Below, piece after piece: positions 35,450 through 52,087 of a stretch of 64,000 nucleotides of DNA. The translations under genes and the position numbers were made by a program. Positions within the stretch are counted from its first letter, which is position 1. Each line of letters starts with the position of its first letter. The stretch lies in contig NC_081823.1 of the NCBI RefSeq assembly GCF_030704535.1, positions 6,640,501-6,704,500 on the forward strand. The letters run 5' to 3'. The DNA is from Vitis vinifera (lineage: Eukaryota > Streptophyta > Magnoliopsida > Vitales > Vitaceae). Under the pieces are notes generated by a model. It worked only from the letters and a program-made list of their open reading frames with translations. It ran no database searches and was not told where the DNA came from.

Positions 35450-38400
35450 CTAATGATTGACATTTAGATCTTATTTCTAACACAACATACTTTACCAATG
35501 TGCTTTGCCCCTCCAATTTCCATTTCTTAACAATACAATGTGCTTATTCATCACTAATGCTATGAGATTTAACCAAATCAAAATGAGCAAGATTTTAGAT
35601 ACCCAATTCACAATCTTCCCCATCCTAGGAGAGGGCTTTGAAGTAGCTTCATTATTGCATTAGAAAAGTGAACATGTGAAGGCAGATATGATTATGAACT
35701 AATAGTCAAAGTGGCAGAGTGAGCACATGTGCATCCAATGGGATTGATTTCTCATGCAAGTTTCTGCCAAACTCATACTTGTGGCTCACACTCTCTTCCA
35801 AAGAATGAGGGACAACTATGGCTCTATGAGAGTAGGGCCCCTACCCCATCCTTTCAAAATGATGAGAAGGGAGTTGGCCCAGTTGGCCCAGTTGGGCATG
35901 GTCTAATCACATTGGCCCCACCCACTTATTCCACATCTTCAATGCATGTGCCCTAAAAAAAAAAAGTAGGGTTAGAATGATTTATCTATTTATTGTGGTA
36001 ATCCAACTTGTCCCACTAAAATTAATTTTAATTAGTAGAGGCCAAACATGTAGAAATTCAATTTGGGTTTGTGTGAGAGAAGGGTTGTGTACCGTCCACT
36101 CTTCCCATGGTGGGATCCAATTTATTTTCTATTCTTATTTTCTTGATTGATTAAAGATGTGTTTGGTTGTTGATGTTCCCTTGTATTTTTCTACTTGTCT
36201 TTATTTTTACTTTTCGTTTTTATATTGCATGGGTCTCATCGATTCATTGAAAGAAATATCTACTCCCTTCCTTCCACATACCAAATTTGAAAATTTTTAT
36301 TATATTTTATTTTATGAAATGAAAATAATATCACCATTAAATCTAAAACTTTTGCTTGCTTTCTAAGCTTTTGTTAGAGGATTACAAAGACTATTAGAAA
36401 AGCTTGATTGACTCGCAATACCATGGTTTTAAGATTTCAGACATATTTATATGATTAAAAAGAATCCATCGTAGATGATTTTTTTATTTTTTTATTTTCT
36501 AATGTGAGCTATTAAATGAGTTTTTTTTTATAAAAAAAAAACATAAATCTACATTTTTTTTCGAAAAAAATTTGGTTTAATGTTAATACACTTCTTATTT
36601 TTATTTAAAAATATGTATAATTTCCATACAAAAGTACAAATTCTAATTTAAAAAGCATTTATTTATCTTTTGTCCTCTAAAATTGTTTTAGCAAAAAAAA
36701 TTAAATATAATACCTTTTTTTAAAATAATTTTTAAAAATGATATAGTTTCAATAAAATGTGATATTCCTTTTTTTGGTTAAATAGAAAAAAAAAATGTTT
36801 GACTAAAATGATGATATCAATCAGTATGATTAAAATAAACTTGTTATCTAAGTAGAATTAATTTGGTATAATTAAAGTAAATTTGTTATCAGTAGGTTTA
36901 ATTTGGTTATATTGATAGATATCAACATGTTATTTTTTTATATTTTATTTTATATGAAAGTTATTATTATTTTTTTATATTAAAATAAAAAATAGGAAGC
37001 GTATCCACCACTCTCTACGCAATCTTGTCTAATATACTCATCTCACATTTTCAATGAAGTTTAATGATAATTTTTTTGAAAATCATATTCGATTGAATCC
37101 TACAATGATGACCATCCAAAACAAATTTCTTGCATGGGCCTTTGTGTGTTGTAAATCTTCCAACAACCAATGCACCTAAATTGAAGTTGGCTTTTGACCT
37201 AATATTTTATGTGAATCATGTTCCTTGCACGTGACCCATTGAGAATTGGCTTGTGTTTGAAATGATTGAACACCTTTGAAAAGACGAGAGGAAAAAAAAA
37301 AAAAATCCCATATACAAAATGTTAAGATGTTTGATTACCAAATTACTTAAAACACCTCTCAATTGTGATTTCAATTATTAAATTTGCTATTTTCATTTAA
37401 ATGTGGCTTGGGACTTGGACAAAAGGACAATAAATACATAATATGTTAGTTTGAAAAAAGTTTAGAACATGTTTGGTAATTATTTTTTAAAAATAGTTTT
37501 AAAATTTTTAAATATATTTTAAAAATAATTTATATATATCTAATCATTCTACATGTTTATATAATTATTTTTTAAAATAATTCTTAAAAAATAAATGAAA
37601 ATAACTAAAAATATGTCTTCTAAAAATATTATGTTTTTTTGGTTTTTTATTCTAAAGAATAGAAAATTGTTCTCGAAAACCAGCTGCAAAAGAAACCCTT
37701 AATTACCAAATATAATTATAGTTAATTTTGGTTGAGGTCAAAACACATGAATTAGTTCAATTTTAAAAATATGTCAAATGCAATTAATTTGGAAAAAGAA
37801 ATATCATCTAAAGTCTTTTATTTGCATTAATTTAATCACTTTATAGTTCAATTCCATTTATGAATTAGGCATCTCTTGAAAAAAAAGGAGATTATATTTT
37901 TCAATATCAAAAAATAAAATTATTTTTAAAGTATAATTTTTTGATATAAAGCAAAAGTGGTCGTGTTTTGCTTATGTGCTTAAGTTATTAGATAGATATT
38001 CATATGAGTAGTAAGGTTTGATATAATTTGTCGATACAACATCAACTTCACACGGTTTTTGTTGATCTGAGTAAAGTATAAATGAGTTTAAGTCAAATTC
38101 GTATCCACTTACATAACTTATTTAATAATTAAATAATTTTTGGGTCAATACATATAACACGAATTTGATTTGAATTTTAAATTTATTTTTAAATAAATAG
38201 GTCATAAACATATTTAACTGAAATGTTAAATATATAGATATATATAATACCTAATTTATTCCGACTATTAAATATGAAGACTTAATTATTAAATGAGTTT
38301 ATAATTAGGTGCTAAGTTTATATTTTTAACATAATTATTATTTATGTAGTTGAATTATAATACTTAAATTTTGATACCACAAGAACACGATCCATCAACA

Positions 38401-38940
38401 TTAATTACCACCCCTAATATTTCGGTAAAAAAATAATATAATCTCAATTTCAAAATTTCAACTAAATAAGGTGATTTGGTTATATTATTTAGAAATAATT
38501 TTTAGAATTGTTTTCTATGGACATGGATTTGCCATGTAATTTTCATAAAAGAAGGAAAAATAAAAAAAAATTATTTATTGCTACAGACGAAAACTGAAGA
38601 AGGGCATTGATGTCCACCCAAAAGCTAGTACAACGTCATTAAATACTGAAGGTTATCGAGGGCACTTCAGTAATTTAAAACTCTGAGCTTGCTCAATTCT
38701 ACGCGCTGCACCTGCCGCTTGCGAGGGAGACTTTTAGAGAGATAAAGTGAGAGAGTTTAAGAGGGAGGAGAGAATCATAGAGAGGATTATAATCAAAAGG
38801 TGACCCAAAAAAGGTTGGCCTTTTATTTTTTTCCTCTGTTCTGATCTCTCTTTCTCTCTCCCTCTCCTCTGCAAGCCAATTGGGTTGGTGTGGAGCTTTG
38901 TACCTCACGGTGCTCTGGATCTGTTTCTGTGTTTTCTGAC
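35450..38940. other. Intergenic DNA upstream of the galactosyltransferase gene
   Basis: No gene was found. AT-rich sequence runs to about 38,580, then rises in GC with CT/GA-rich text (GAGAGAGTTTAAGAGGG, CTCTCTTTCTCTCTCCC) at 38,730-38,870. This is probably the promoter-proximal region and untranslated leader of the gene starting at 39021. Confidence 0.55.
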
Positions 38941-39020
38941 TGAGTTAGTTGACTCTGGAATCCAACTGGGTTTTGCTTGAATTCAGCTGTTGGTTGGTGG
39001 AAAAAGAGAATAAGTGCACA

Positions 39021-42000
39021 ATGTCTTGGAAGAGCAGAGGAATAGAGCCAAGTTCAAAGAGCGTTGTGTCCAGGAAATGGACTCTTCTGTTCTGTATTGG
39101 TTGTTTTTGTGCTGGGATGCTCTTCTCTGACAGGTGTTTTTCTTATCCAAGATTTGTCTTCGAATGAAATTTCAGTTTTCAGCTGTTCTTTGTTGCATTT
39201 TGTTTTGGACTGATATGCCAATGTGTGTAATTTGATGAATTGGGTGGGTGTTGTTTTGTCAATCTTGTGGTTCTGTAGTCTGAATTTATTGAAGTTCTTT
39301 ATCGTTTATGGGTTTTCTGAAATGGGTATTGATGATTCTTCCGAATCATGTGCCCAATTGATATCTGGACACCAGTTTTTAGGGAATTTTATTGCTGTGA
39401 TGATGGTACAGAGTGACTCCAATTTCGTCATGTTAACGCTTTGGTTATGGCAGTCGGTGCAATTTATGTAGTTGAAAAAGATTGGGACGGATCTGACTTT
39501 CATGTTAGGGATTCAAATCTAAGTGATTGCCGATGTAGTGCTTGAATTTGGATGTTACAGTTTCTGACAAGGTTGGATCCAAGTTGAAAGCAGCTCAATT
39601 ATTGATATATCATTTTAAATTTTTTTATATTTTAGCCTTTGTAATTTGATTATTGGGATTAAGTTTTGATTGGTTGTACAACTTCCTGATTCTTGTATGT
39701 TTTTCCTCTTGATCAACGTCCTTCATTGTTGTTTGTTTGCCTGCACTTTATCTTTATTATGCTTTTTGTTTGTATCTTAGTAAGATGTGACAAATATAAG
39801 AGTTATATGTTAAGACATTTAATTCTTTGTATAAGACATGTTATATTAATCACAACATGTTGGTAATAGAATGTGGACAATGCCTGAAGCTAAGGGTATA
39901 TCAAGGACAACAAGGACTGAAGATGAAGAGCTGAAGTTGGTTTCAGAAGGTTGTGCGCCAACTACTGTGAGTATCAGTGTCCAAGTTCCTGGGACATTTT
40001 ATGGGGATATCACTGATAATGACATAATAGGCAAATATATGATATTTTAGGTATAATGATGCTTTGTTGTTACTTATTTAATTTTTGTGCTCTTGCTTTT
40101 GATTTCAGAAGGATGTAAAGCATAAATCCAAGGACATTCTAGGGGAAGTTTCAAGGACTCATTATGCTATACAGTAAGCTATTACTAGAGCTTGTTGTGT
40201 TTGGAGCTCACTAGAGTTTAATGGAATGCGAACACATGACTGTAATTATAAATGCAGAACGCTGGATAAAACAATTTCAAATTTGGAGATGGAATTAGCA
40301 GCTGCAAGAGCTGCACAGGAGTCTATACTTAATGGATCTCCCATAACAGAAGATTTACCAATTACTAAATCGAGTGGGAGAAGAAAATATTTAATGGTTA
40401 TTGGCATCAATACTGCTTTTAGTAGTAGAAAGCGGAGAGATTCAGTTCGCGCTACTTGGATGCCACAAGGTTCTGAATTGATCCTATACTCTTTCCACTA
40501 TTTTTTTTTTTTTTCCCTGTTTGTGAAACTAATTTATGACAATCTTTTTCTTTATGAAAATTAGGTGATAAAAGAAAGAAGCTTGAGGAAGAGAAGGGCA
40601 TCATAGTTCGCTTTGTAATAGGTCACAGGTGGGTAGTTAATTTGAATAAAATATTCTCCCTTTTTGTCATTTTGTAGGATAGTTAATTTGAATTCAAATA
40701 TTTTCTCTTTTTGTCATTTTATATTTGTTTCTTTTACGATTTGATGGAATTTGTAGCCTTTGCCTTAAAAGGATTACAGAAATTCTCATTTATCTTATCA
40801 CTGTCATCTTGGTTATGCCATTGATGCAGTCCAGACATTAATGGTAGAATACTTCTTCAGTGATATGTTTGTAAAATAAGGAGTTTGTTGGCAAAAAGAA
40901 GTTGAGAAAGTTACTAATGAATATTCTGATCAGAAAAAGAAAAAGCTACTAATGAGTATTAATTATTAATTTAGGGGCCTACTACCCCAAGTGGTGCTTC
41001 ATCTTTTATGGCTACTGAATATAGTAACTTGTTTGCCTTCAAGTGTACGTGATAGAAGGGATGATACTCATCATGTTAGAAACCCATTTAGGAACTTTTC
41101 TCCTTTACCTTTGATGGCATTATCAAAATCTCCTTTGAACATGCCTTTTAGGTGGACATCTAAATGTCTTTTCCCCGTTATGGATGCTGAAAGAAAATAA
41201 ATTTTTTTTCCTCCTTAGATCTTTGTTTCACATCTTTATCTATTGTATTATATATAAAAACTTCTGAATGCGTTTCAGTTAATTCAGAACTGATATGTGA
41301 TGGAAACATCTATGACCTCATTTTTGTGCTTATGAAGTCAATGCGCTAATAATTGGGCATATCTGTGTGTTCAGCTGAAACCCATTGGTTGTATGTGTCG
41401 TCTTGCCTCAGAGCTTGCCATTTCAAATTTTCAATAATCCTAAGGAGTCATATTGGCTATTGAAAAGCACAGTCTGTCTTATCTTATAACCTTAGAATCC
41501 CTAGTCAGTTGACACAAAAAGTCGGCTTGGCTACCTAAGAGAGCTAAGAATTTTTATTTGTTTTTTTAAAATTGTTGTATGCATCATTGAAAACTTTTCC
41601 AAACTGGACGATCACTTTCATACAACATGCAGAGTTAATGTGGATGTGTTTAAATTTTATAATCTATAGAATAAACTAAACATGGCTGGCTGTGTATGTT
41701 GAGGTATGATCTTAGGGGTCTGATGGCTTTTTTAGTATTTCTGGCAGTATGAAATGAAAGTGTAATCACAAGGTGACCTTTAGGCATGGTATGGCAGATG
41801 TTTTACTTGAGATTTTGAATTACAATTACCTTAAAAAAGAGTTGATAAGTGATCCTCTAACAAATTCAGAGATGCTTAGTATTGTTTTGAATACTACCAC
41901 TGTATCACTATAGGCTGGTTCATTGTGTGAGAGTTCTCAATTTCAAAAACAAGCTTACTTGTTCTGTAAGCCGCAAAGAATCTAGTATAAGAAAGAAGCG

Positions 42001-42715
42001 AAAGTTTATAAGGGATATATGGAAGGTGAGCTGAAAAGTCTCAACTCTAGTTGTTACATCTAATAATATAAATGGCTGCATCCTCTATTAAAATCCAGTT
42101 ATATGCTATGCTGTCAATTCCCATTTCCATATGATAGTGCTTTCCCATTTCCATATGCAGTTAAAACAATAAGCTGCATGCACTTTTGAAAACCTAGAAA
42201 ATTCCTTAATAGAACAAACCTGAAAAGAAAAAACACTGACATTTCAATACTAAATTAATTTTGTGGATGCTTCCCAACCCTGGCAAATATGATAGTGCTT
42301 TCCTTGAAAAAATTCCAAAATTTGGTTCGGAGGAACATTTTCACATTTTGCATCTCATGTCATTCCAAGCTTTCAAACACGAACAGCATGAAAAATAAGG
42401 AGTAAGTTGGCATGATACCACGACACCTGAATTTAAAGATTTTCTTTCTTGTATTAGTGATTAACTGAAAGTTGTCTGAAACCAAATGGAGTAAGAGTGA
42501 TGGAGAACAGAGATAATCTGTTTTCTTGGAGGTGCTCTTACATGTCATATGTTGCATGGGAATCACCCATGTGGCAATCTAACAGCTTACTCAGCTTTGG
42601 ATGGAGCAAGAAACAAGAAACTTCTAACCACAAATTGCTGGTTATACACACACCTGAATAAACATTTTCCTGTACTTCTAGCAAAATATTATCATTCCTC
42701 CTGGTTTTGAAACTC

Positions 42716-42752
<37 letters not shown>

Positions 42753-45351
42753 TCTATTTTTATTTTTATTTTTGTAGTTTGATTGGGTATCAAAGACAAT
42801 TTATTAAGTTGCACAGACACTAAAATTATCCATCTTCTGTTGTCTACATCTGTACTGTCTTATTATATTGTTTGCAAGTTATGATGATTACAGCGGAATA
42901 TAATCTTCACATTTATTGTTTCTGATTCTCTATTCTGTATAAAGTGCTACATCAGGGGGCATTCTTGATAGAGCTATTGAAGCAGAGGACAGAAGGCATG
43001 GTGACTTTTTAAGGCTGGTAGTGCTTTTGTATTTGTTCCTCTTCGTCTGTTTCTCTTAATACTCTAGTATACACAACACACATCCTTACATGGATTCTGT
43101 GTCTCCTTCACTTTGTTGATCTGAAGAGTGACTGACCTGCTTTTATACTACAATGAGAGCAGGAACATGTAGAGGGGTACCTTGAATTATCAGCAAAGAC
43201 GAAGGCATACTTCGCCACTGCTGTTGCTATGTGGGATGCAGATTTCTATGTCAAAGTAGATGATGATGTCCATGTAAATATAGGTAAAGATGCAGTTATT
43301 GACTAATCTTCCCCCTTGCTTGTTGCGTATATAGCATCATTTTAAATTATTTTCTCAGTATTTTCTTCCATTTTTTAGTAGTAAGACTCTGAGTAGGAGA
43401 GGATCGGCATTCAAATTTTGTAACCTAAAATTGTTTTTATGAACTTGGCATTGGTAAAAAGGAAGTCTAAACATTTATATAAAGATGTCTCTCTGATGAT
43501 TGATATGGGATGTGAACACTGTAGTTATGCTTGAAATTATGTTCTCATAGTTTAGAAATGGCCTTATGTAAATCATTTTTCTTAAGCTACTATTTTAATC
43601 ATAATTCTGTATAGAAAGTTTCTAAAGCCTTGCTGTCATATTGGGTTTGATCTAATTCTTGGTGATTCTTACTCTTGAAAGTATCATATGTGGCCATGTA
43701 GAAATGAATGCTATTGCTTCCTTTATCCTTTTCATATGGGGTTCATCTTTTACATTGCTGCAGCAACACTGGGAGCAACTTTAGCGAGGCACCGTTCAAA
43801 ACCTAGGATTTACATTGGATGCATGAAATCTGGACCTGTTCTAGCTCAAAAGTAAGACACATTCTTATAATTCTTCATCTTTCAGATAGATTTCAAGAGA
43901 TTCTAAAATGTTTCTGTTTCTCCCTTATGAACAGGGGAGTCAGATACCATGAACCTGAATACTGGAAATTTGGTGAGGAGGGTAACAAGTATTTCCGTCA
44001 TGCTACTGGGCAGCTATATGCTATTTCAAAAGATTTGGCTACTTATATATCAATTAACCAGTAAGTTTCCAAATGCCGTTTTTAGAAAAAGTGACTAATT
44101 ATCATGCCAAAATTTTCTGCCCTGACTTGGTGCTCTCATAATGGTTATCTAGGCATGTGCTTCACAAGTATGCTAATGAGGATGTTTCATTGGGATCTTG
44201 GTTTATTGGTTTGGACGCAGAGCATATTGATGACCGGCGACTGTGTTGCGGTACCCCACCAGGTAATGTTATAACAGACTAGTTTATAGTCTCTGTAGAG
44301 CTATGAATCCTGGTTTTAGCCCCTCTTTAGTTGTTGTGGTGTTGGTTAAAATTACCAATCAGTCACAATCATAGTGTCATATCACATTAATGGAGCTGTT
44401 CTGCTCTCTAAAAAGGTAGAACATGTAATCACTAAGGTTTCCCTTCACTATCTATGAAGTAAGAGCAGCAGATTATCTATCATGATGTGGTTCACTATGA
44501 TTGGAAGAGGATTGACAATTTGCAATGAATTTTACACAAGAAAACCCTAGGATAATGTAGTTATGCTGGTAATCAAGATGGAAAGCATCGATGATCTGAT
44601 ACACTTTGTTCCGAAAGTTTAATCAGATGTTGCCATATTGGAACACAGGCAGAACTGAACTCATAGAATTGATAGTTAGGTTCATATGGTCAAGTTAATC
44701 TCTTGCCCAGTGAATCCCTTGTGGGATCATGCTACCAGGGATCACAACTCCTCTACTGATAGTCCTATTAATGATTTTTCTGGTGATACCTGGCATAGGC
44801 TTCTCTGTCATCAAGAGAGCCAAAGATCAACCTTTACTCAAGAATCAAACTTTAATCATGGGATTCCACCCTGGTTCCCCAGATCAAATTTCAGACATTT
44901 TCAAGACCAAAAGTTAATTTTCCTTGATGATTGGGCTCATGTATTCCTATGAGTAATAACCTAAGATCTTGTGGAGTCATTACATATCAAATTATAACTT
45001 GGATTGATTGTGTTTTAGGTGCTTGTACCAGGTGTATGGTACAGTCACAATCATGTTATTTTCTTAGCAAATAAATGAAACAAAATAGAGAGAAAAAATA
45101 ATAATTAAGTAGGGAAAAAAGGTGATGCTTTGGTAGGAGGGAGTATCATCTGCCAATGACATTGTTCAACTAAAAATTTTGGGATGCCAATTTTTACCGC
45201 AGATTGTGAGTGGAAAGCTCAGGCAGGCAACATCTGTGTTGCTTCATTTGACTGGAGCTGCAGCGGGATTTGCAGATCTTCTGAGAGGATCAGGGAGGTC
45301 CACCGGCGGTGCGGGGAAGGTGAGAATGCTGTGTGGAGTGCAGTCTTCTGA
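39021..45351 (+). CDS. B3GALT: Beta-1,3-galactosyltransferase, GT31 family, 11 exons
   Basis: Exons: 39021-39133, 39870-39966, 40109-40173, 40258-40469, 40565-40628, 42945-43017, 43163-43283, 43764-43851, 43935-44060, 44153-44262 and 45203-45351. All are bounded by GT-AG and splice in phase to 1,218 nt (405 aa). It is a type II Golgi protein: a short cytosolic tail, then a membrane anchor at about 20-37 ([16 protein letters not shown]). The DUF4094-type stem has a coiled-coil part ([20 protein letters not shown], 93-112). The galactosyltransferase domain starts [20 protein letters not shown] at 135-154. VDDDV at 240-244 is the metal/UDP-binding DxD motif. [37 protein letters not shown] and C-terminal conserved cysteines (CCGTPPDC, SCSGICR) complete it. 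The enzyme adds beta-1,3-galactose, probably to arabinogalactan proteins. It resembles the Arabidopsis B3GALT5-8 group, and the exact orthologue is not certain. Intron 5 is 2.3 kb. The 405-aa length is normal. Confidence 0.95.
42720..42750. repeat. (CT)n microsatellite in intron 5 of the galactosyltransferase gene
   Basis: Fifteen CT units lie about 195 bp before exon 6 (42945). Pyrimidine runs near acceptors can act in splicing, but this one is too far upstream to be the main tract. Confidence 0.96.
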
Positions 45352-46469
45352 CAAACGATAACTCTTCCAACCTCAGGAGGAGGCAAGTAGATGGCATGAG
45401 TCTGCTTTATGAATCTGGATATAGAGAAATGTATGTAATATAAAAAATATAGAGACGAAGTTCGGTGGGAGAGAACGGAGTGTTGAGGGGAAGGGTCTTA
45501 TTTCTGGGATTCTGCTCCATTTTAGCAGAGGAGGAAGACCCTTAAAGGAATCCAAAAGAGATGCAAGTGACTATGACCAGCCATTCTTTAAACGCTTTGG
45601 GGGACCATGCTGTAAAGTCTACCATGGCATGGCTACCGAAAACTCCATAATGAGTGCCTATATTTGGGCAAGCATTTGCTGCCTTATGCTCCATAAATTA
45701 GTGAATTTTGTATTGAATTGACGGTTTCTATCTCCTTTTCATGATTTCTGGTAAGATGATGATGAAGATTCCATCTTTTGATGATCTCTTTTCTTGAAGC
45801 CGAAGCTTCACTATACAAATCTACGCCTTGTAATGTATGTATATATTTACCCAGTCGACTCGCTCTGAGTAGAAAAACTTGAATTTGGGGTGAGCCAACT
45901 CAGTCTAATTGTATGAAGAGTATTAGTTGCATCTCAGACTAGATTCTCATATCTCCATTGTTGTTTTGTAGCTCTGAGTTGAAAAACCCAAACTGAATTG
46001 CTCTCAGGCCAAGACCTTCTATAAGAAAATGGGAAATCTCAGGAAAGTATGGGGTTCCATTTCAAATAATTTTTTCACGAGATGAGGTTGGTGAACACTG
46101 TTTTGTCACAGACTCACAGGAAGGAAGTCTACCTACTCTACTGCCACCTCATTCGTATCAAGAAGTTCATCTCGAAAGTAATAATGCAAAGTTGTGATGC
46201 TTTTGAAACGGAGAAGCCAAAAAGATCCTATGAGCCATGTGGGATCAATGGTACAAGTCCCACTAGGCAATACCAAAAACACTGAACCCTCTGCATCATT
46301 TCCACACTGAAAAAGCCAACCCACTGCTTCTCACTCTTCCCACCAAGAAGATTCCACGGATTTCCCCTCAACCCCATTTCAATTCACCTACATTCTCGTT
46401 TCCTCTTTCCCTCTCCTCTTCGTTGAGCCTCGGTTTTTGACCTGAGTGGGTTTTTCTCTGCTTCCAAAG
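45352..46469. other. Spacer between the galactosyltransferase and CASP-like genes
   Basis: The 5' part should hold the galactosyltransferase 3' UTR, and the 3' part should hold the CASP-like promoter and leader. CATTCTCGTTTCCTCTTTCCCTCTCCTC at about 46,391-46,418 is a pyrimidine-rich leader. No independent gene was seen. Confidence 0.55.
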
Positions 46470-47744
46470 ATGAGTAATCTTGCTGAAACTGCACCCATCT
46501 CCAGTGCCCACATCCCAACCCTAAAACTCATAGATTGTTCTCTCAGACTCTGTGTGATCCCTCTCAGTGTTGCTACCATATGGCTTACTGTAACCAACCA
46601 ACAGGATAATAGCATCTATGGGAAGCTAGAGTTCAGCAATCTCACCGGGCTCAAGTAAGAAACATTCAGTTTTCATGCTCTCACAATTCTCCAAAGGCTG
46701 TTTGATTCAGGCAGATGAATGAATTTATTATTGCAGGTACATGGTTTGTATCAGTGGGATTTCTGCTGGTTATGCTCTTGTTGCTGTTGTTGCTTCATGG
46801 GTCAGATGCTTAGTTAATAAAGCATGGCTCTTCTTTGTCTCGGACCAGGTTTGTTCTGACCTTCAATCCCTTTCTGGCTATTCTCATTTATGACAAAAAC
46901 TCTTCTAGAACTACTGAATCTTTTGGGTTCTTTTTCTCCATTTTAACTTCCAGAAGTGGGTGTTTTTTTTTTTTTAAAAGAATTCTTATTGTCCATTGTA
47001 AACACAAATCATCAAATTACAAAAGGTTTGAGAAACCATTTTGGATTTGTAATCAAATTAATTATTTTAAGTGAAACAATGGTGTGGGTGAAGTTTCAGG
47101 AAAGAAGCCAATTTTGGAAAGGACTTTGTGGTCTTTCCCTAGTCATCAAAAGTTCCCAATACCCTTTTGCTTTTGAGAATTCCCCTATCTTGGCTTTTGG
47201 CTTCTTCTGTATACGCCTGTGAGTTTCTTGTTGGGGCCCATCAATCTGTCCCACCATCACATGGTCTGGCCTTCTAGAGTGGTTCAAAACTTCAAATAAC
47301 GATGCCTTTGGGAATTTCCCCATTTTGTTTCTTGGATTATATAGATGTGTTTTATGATTTTCTGGTTGAAACTCACTAATCTGCCCTACATCACATGAGA
47401 GGGAAAGACAGACACAATTTGAGTTACAGTTTCAGTTGAGAAAGCTGATCTTCTTTTGTTTTTGGGTTTTTTTGGAGCAGATTATGGCTTACTTAATGGT
47501 CACATCAGGGGCTGCAGTGTTGGAGATACTGTATTTAGCTTACAAAGGTGACAGGGGTGTGTCATGGAGTGAGGCCTGCAGTTCATATGGGAGGTTTTGC
47601 AGTAGGGTCAATTTGGCTCTGGCTCTTCATGCATTGGCTCTGTGCTGCTTCCTTGTTTTAGCTGTGATCTCAGCCTATAGGGTTTTCAGCATGTTTGAGC
47701 CTCCTGTTTCCTCCAAAGAGGTGGAGGAAGAAAGGGCTTCATGA
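46470..47744 (+). CDS. CASPL2D1: CASP-like membrane protein, subfamily 2D, 3 exons
   Basis: Exons 46470-46654, 46737-46848 and 47481-47744 splice in phase (561 nt, 186 aa). The protein has the CASP/DUF588 layout of four membrane helices with cytosolic ends: about 24-42 ([17 protein letters not shown]), 63-84 ([21 protein letters not shown]), 100-118 ([21 protein letters not shown]) and 146-168 ([20 protein letters not shown]). The conserved arginine of helix 1 (LRL, R26) and the acidic residue at the start of helix 3 (VSDQI, D98) are present. [20 protein letters not shown] and [12 protein letters not shown] are typical of group 2D. CASP proteins form plasma-membrane scaffolds. CASP-like members of this group have no settled role. 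The start was chosen because ATG 46470 gives the expected short N-terminus. Subfamily assignment is from motif memory. Confidence 0.92.
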
Positions 47745-48957
47745 CTTCTCAAATGGGTATTTTTTTTGGGTACTTCAAAAAAACAATATGATGATGATGA
47801 TGAGTTTATGTAATTTTTCTTTCAATGAACTCTGTATAATATCAAAAATGAAAATAATAAGCTCTCCCAAGTTCCCCACTATATTAAAGTATTTATAAAA
47901 TTAAGGGTAAATTGTCCAATTTGTCCATATAGATGCAGGCCAAGAACCCTTTGTCAAAAAAGTGCAGCCATCTTGGTGTACAAACCCTAGAGGCCTTTTG
48001 CTTTGCTCCCCTCACCTACCACCCAAAAGCAGCCAATATGGCCTCTTTTTCTTTTGTCCCATGCCCTATGTGATGTGGGACATTTATCCAAGACGGTGCC
48101 TTTGCTTTCTCTACAATCCTCCGAGGTGGACTTTGCCGGTTTGCCCCAATCCTCATCCCATACATTTTATATGATAATAGACATGTCCACTAGTGTGGAT
48201 AGCTTTGCCTTGATGTCCCTTGCCTAACTACTTGATTGGTCTTTTAAGCTTTATTTTATAAATTTTTTGGGGTTTTAGTTAAATTATTGTGTGATCAACT
48301 TTATTTTTTAATATACACAATTGACCCATCTCATGTTCCTATGATGCAACTATATGGCGTAAGATATATTATCCACTCTAACTCGGTTTTTACGGTTTTA
48401 AAATAAGTCCATATGATTAAGAGAAACTTATATATCACATATTTGAAAAGTAATTTTTAAAAAAAAAATAAGTTTTTAATCTAAATATAATTTATAAATT
48501 TATATTGAAATAATTTTTTTGCTAATATTTTGAAAATTAATTAAATTTATAAATTTAATTAATTTTGAAAAGTGGAAAGTTTGAGACATATTGAAAATAT
48601 GGTTATTTAATATTTTGGGAAGATAATATAAAGTCATATTATCCCATCATTTTATCATATGGTAAGTTGATTACAAATCTATTACCATCATTAAATAATT
48701 CATTAATATCTAAAATTTGATAATTATTTCTTGTATTAAATAATTATTTTTAGAGAAAATTTCTCTTTGAAGAAACATCCTTTTTTATTTTTATTTTATT
48801 AAAATCTATAAAAGAGATGATTATGGCCATGACTCATTCCCAACACTGAGGTGGCACTATGAGCGGAAACGGCGTCGTTTCATGCGTTACGTTTGATCTC
48901 AACCAAACTTCACTGACTCTTTGATCAAACTCATTTATTACTAGGGTCCCAAATTCT
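47745..48957. other. Spacer between the CASP-like gene and ATG8
   Basis: It contains the probable CASP-like 3' UTR, a C-rich unique stretch at 47,960-48,240 with chance frames only, and AT-rich DNA to about 48,800. Confidence 0.55.
48867..48880. promoter_or_regulatory. AAACGGCGTCGTTT near-palindrome upstream of ATG8
   Basis: The 14-base motif reads almost the same on both strands (AAACGACGCCGTTT on the other) and sits about 290 bp before the ATG8 start codon in otherwise AT-rich DNA. CGGCGTCG-type elements recur in plant core promoters. A function here is an inference. Confidence 0.35.
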
Positions 48958-49157
48958 CGTGAAAACCCTTATCCTCTTGATTCCCATTTCTGATTTCTCT
49001 CAAGATCAAAGATTTCCAAGTTCGTTGTTTTTTTTTCTTTTTCTTCAATTTTCTCAGGTAAATATTTTCTTTTTTCCCAATCACTTCTTTTGCTTATGCA
49101 ACAGAAACCCTAATTTGCTCTGTTTTCACCAAAATTGCAGTGACGTTTCGCAACTCC

Positions 49158-52087
<2,930 letters not shown>

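Noticed and set aside
37450-37700. Possible MITE starting AACATGTTTGGTAATTATTT
   Set aside because: The right side (…ACCAGCTGCAAAAGAAACCC) does not mirror the left end well, and no target duplication was found.
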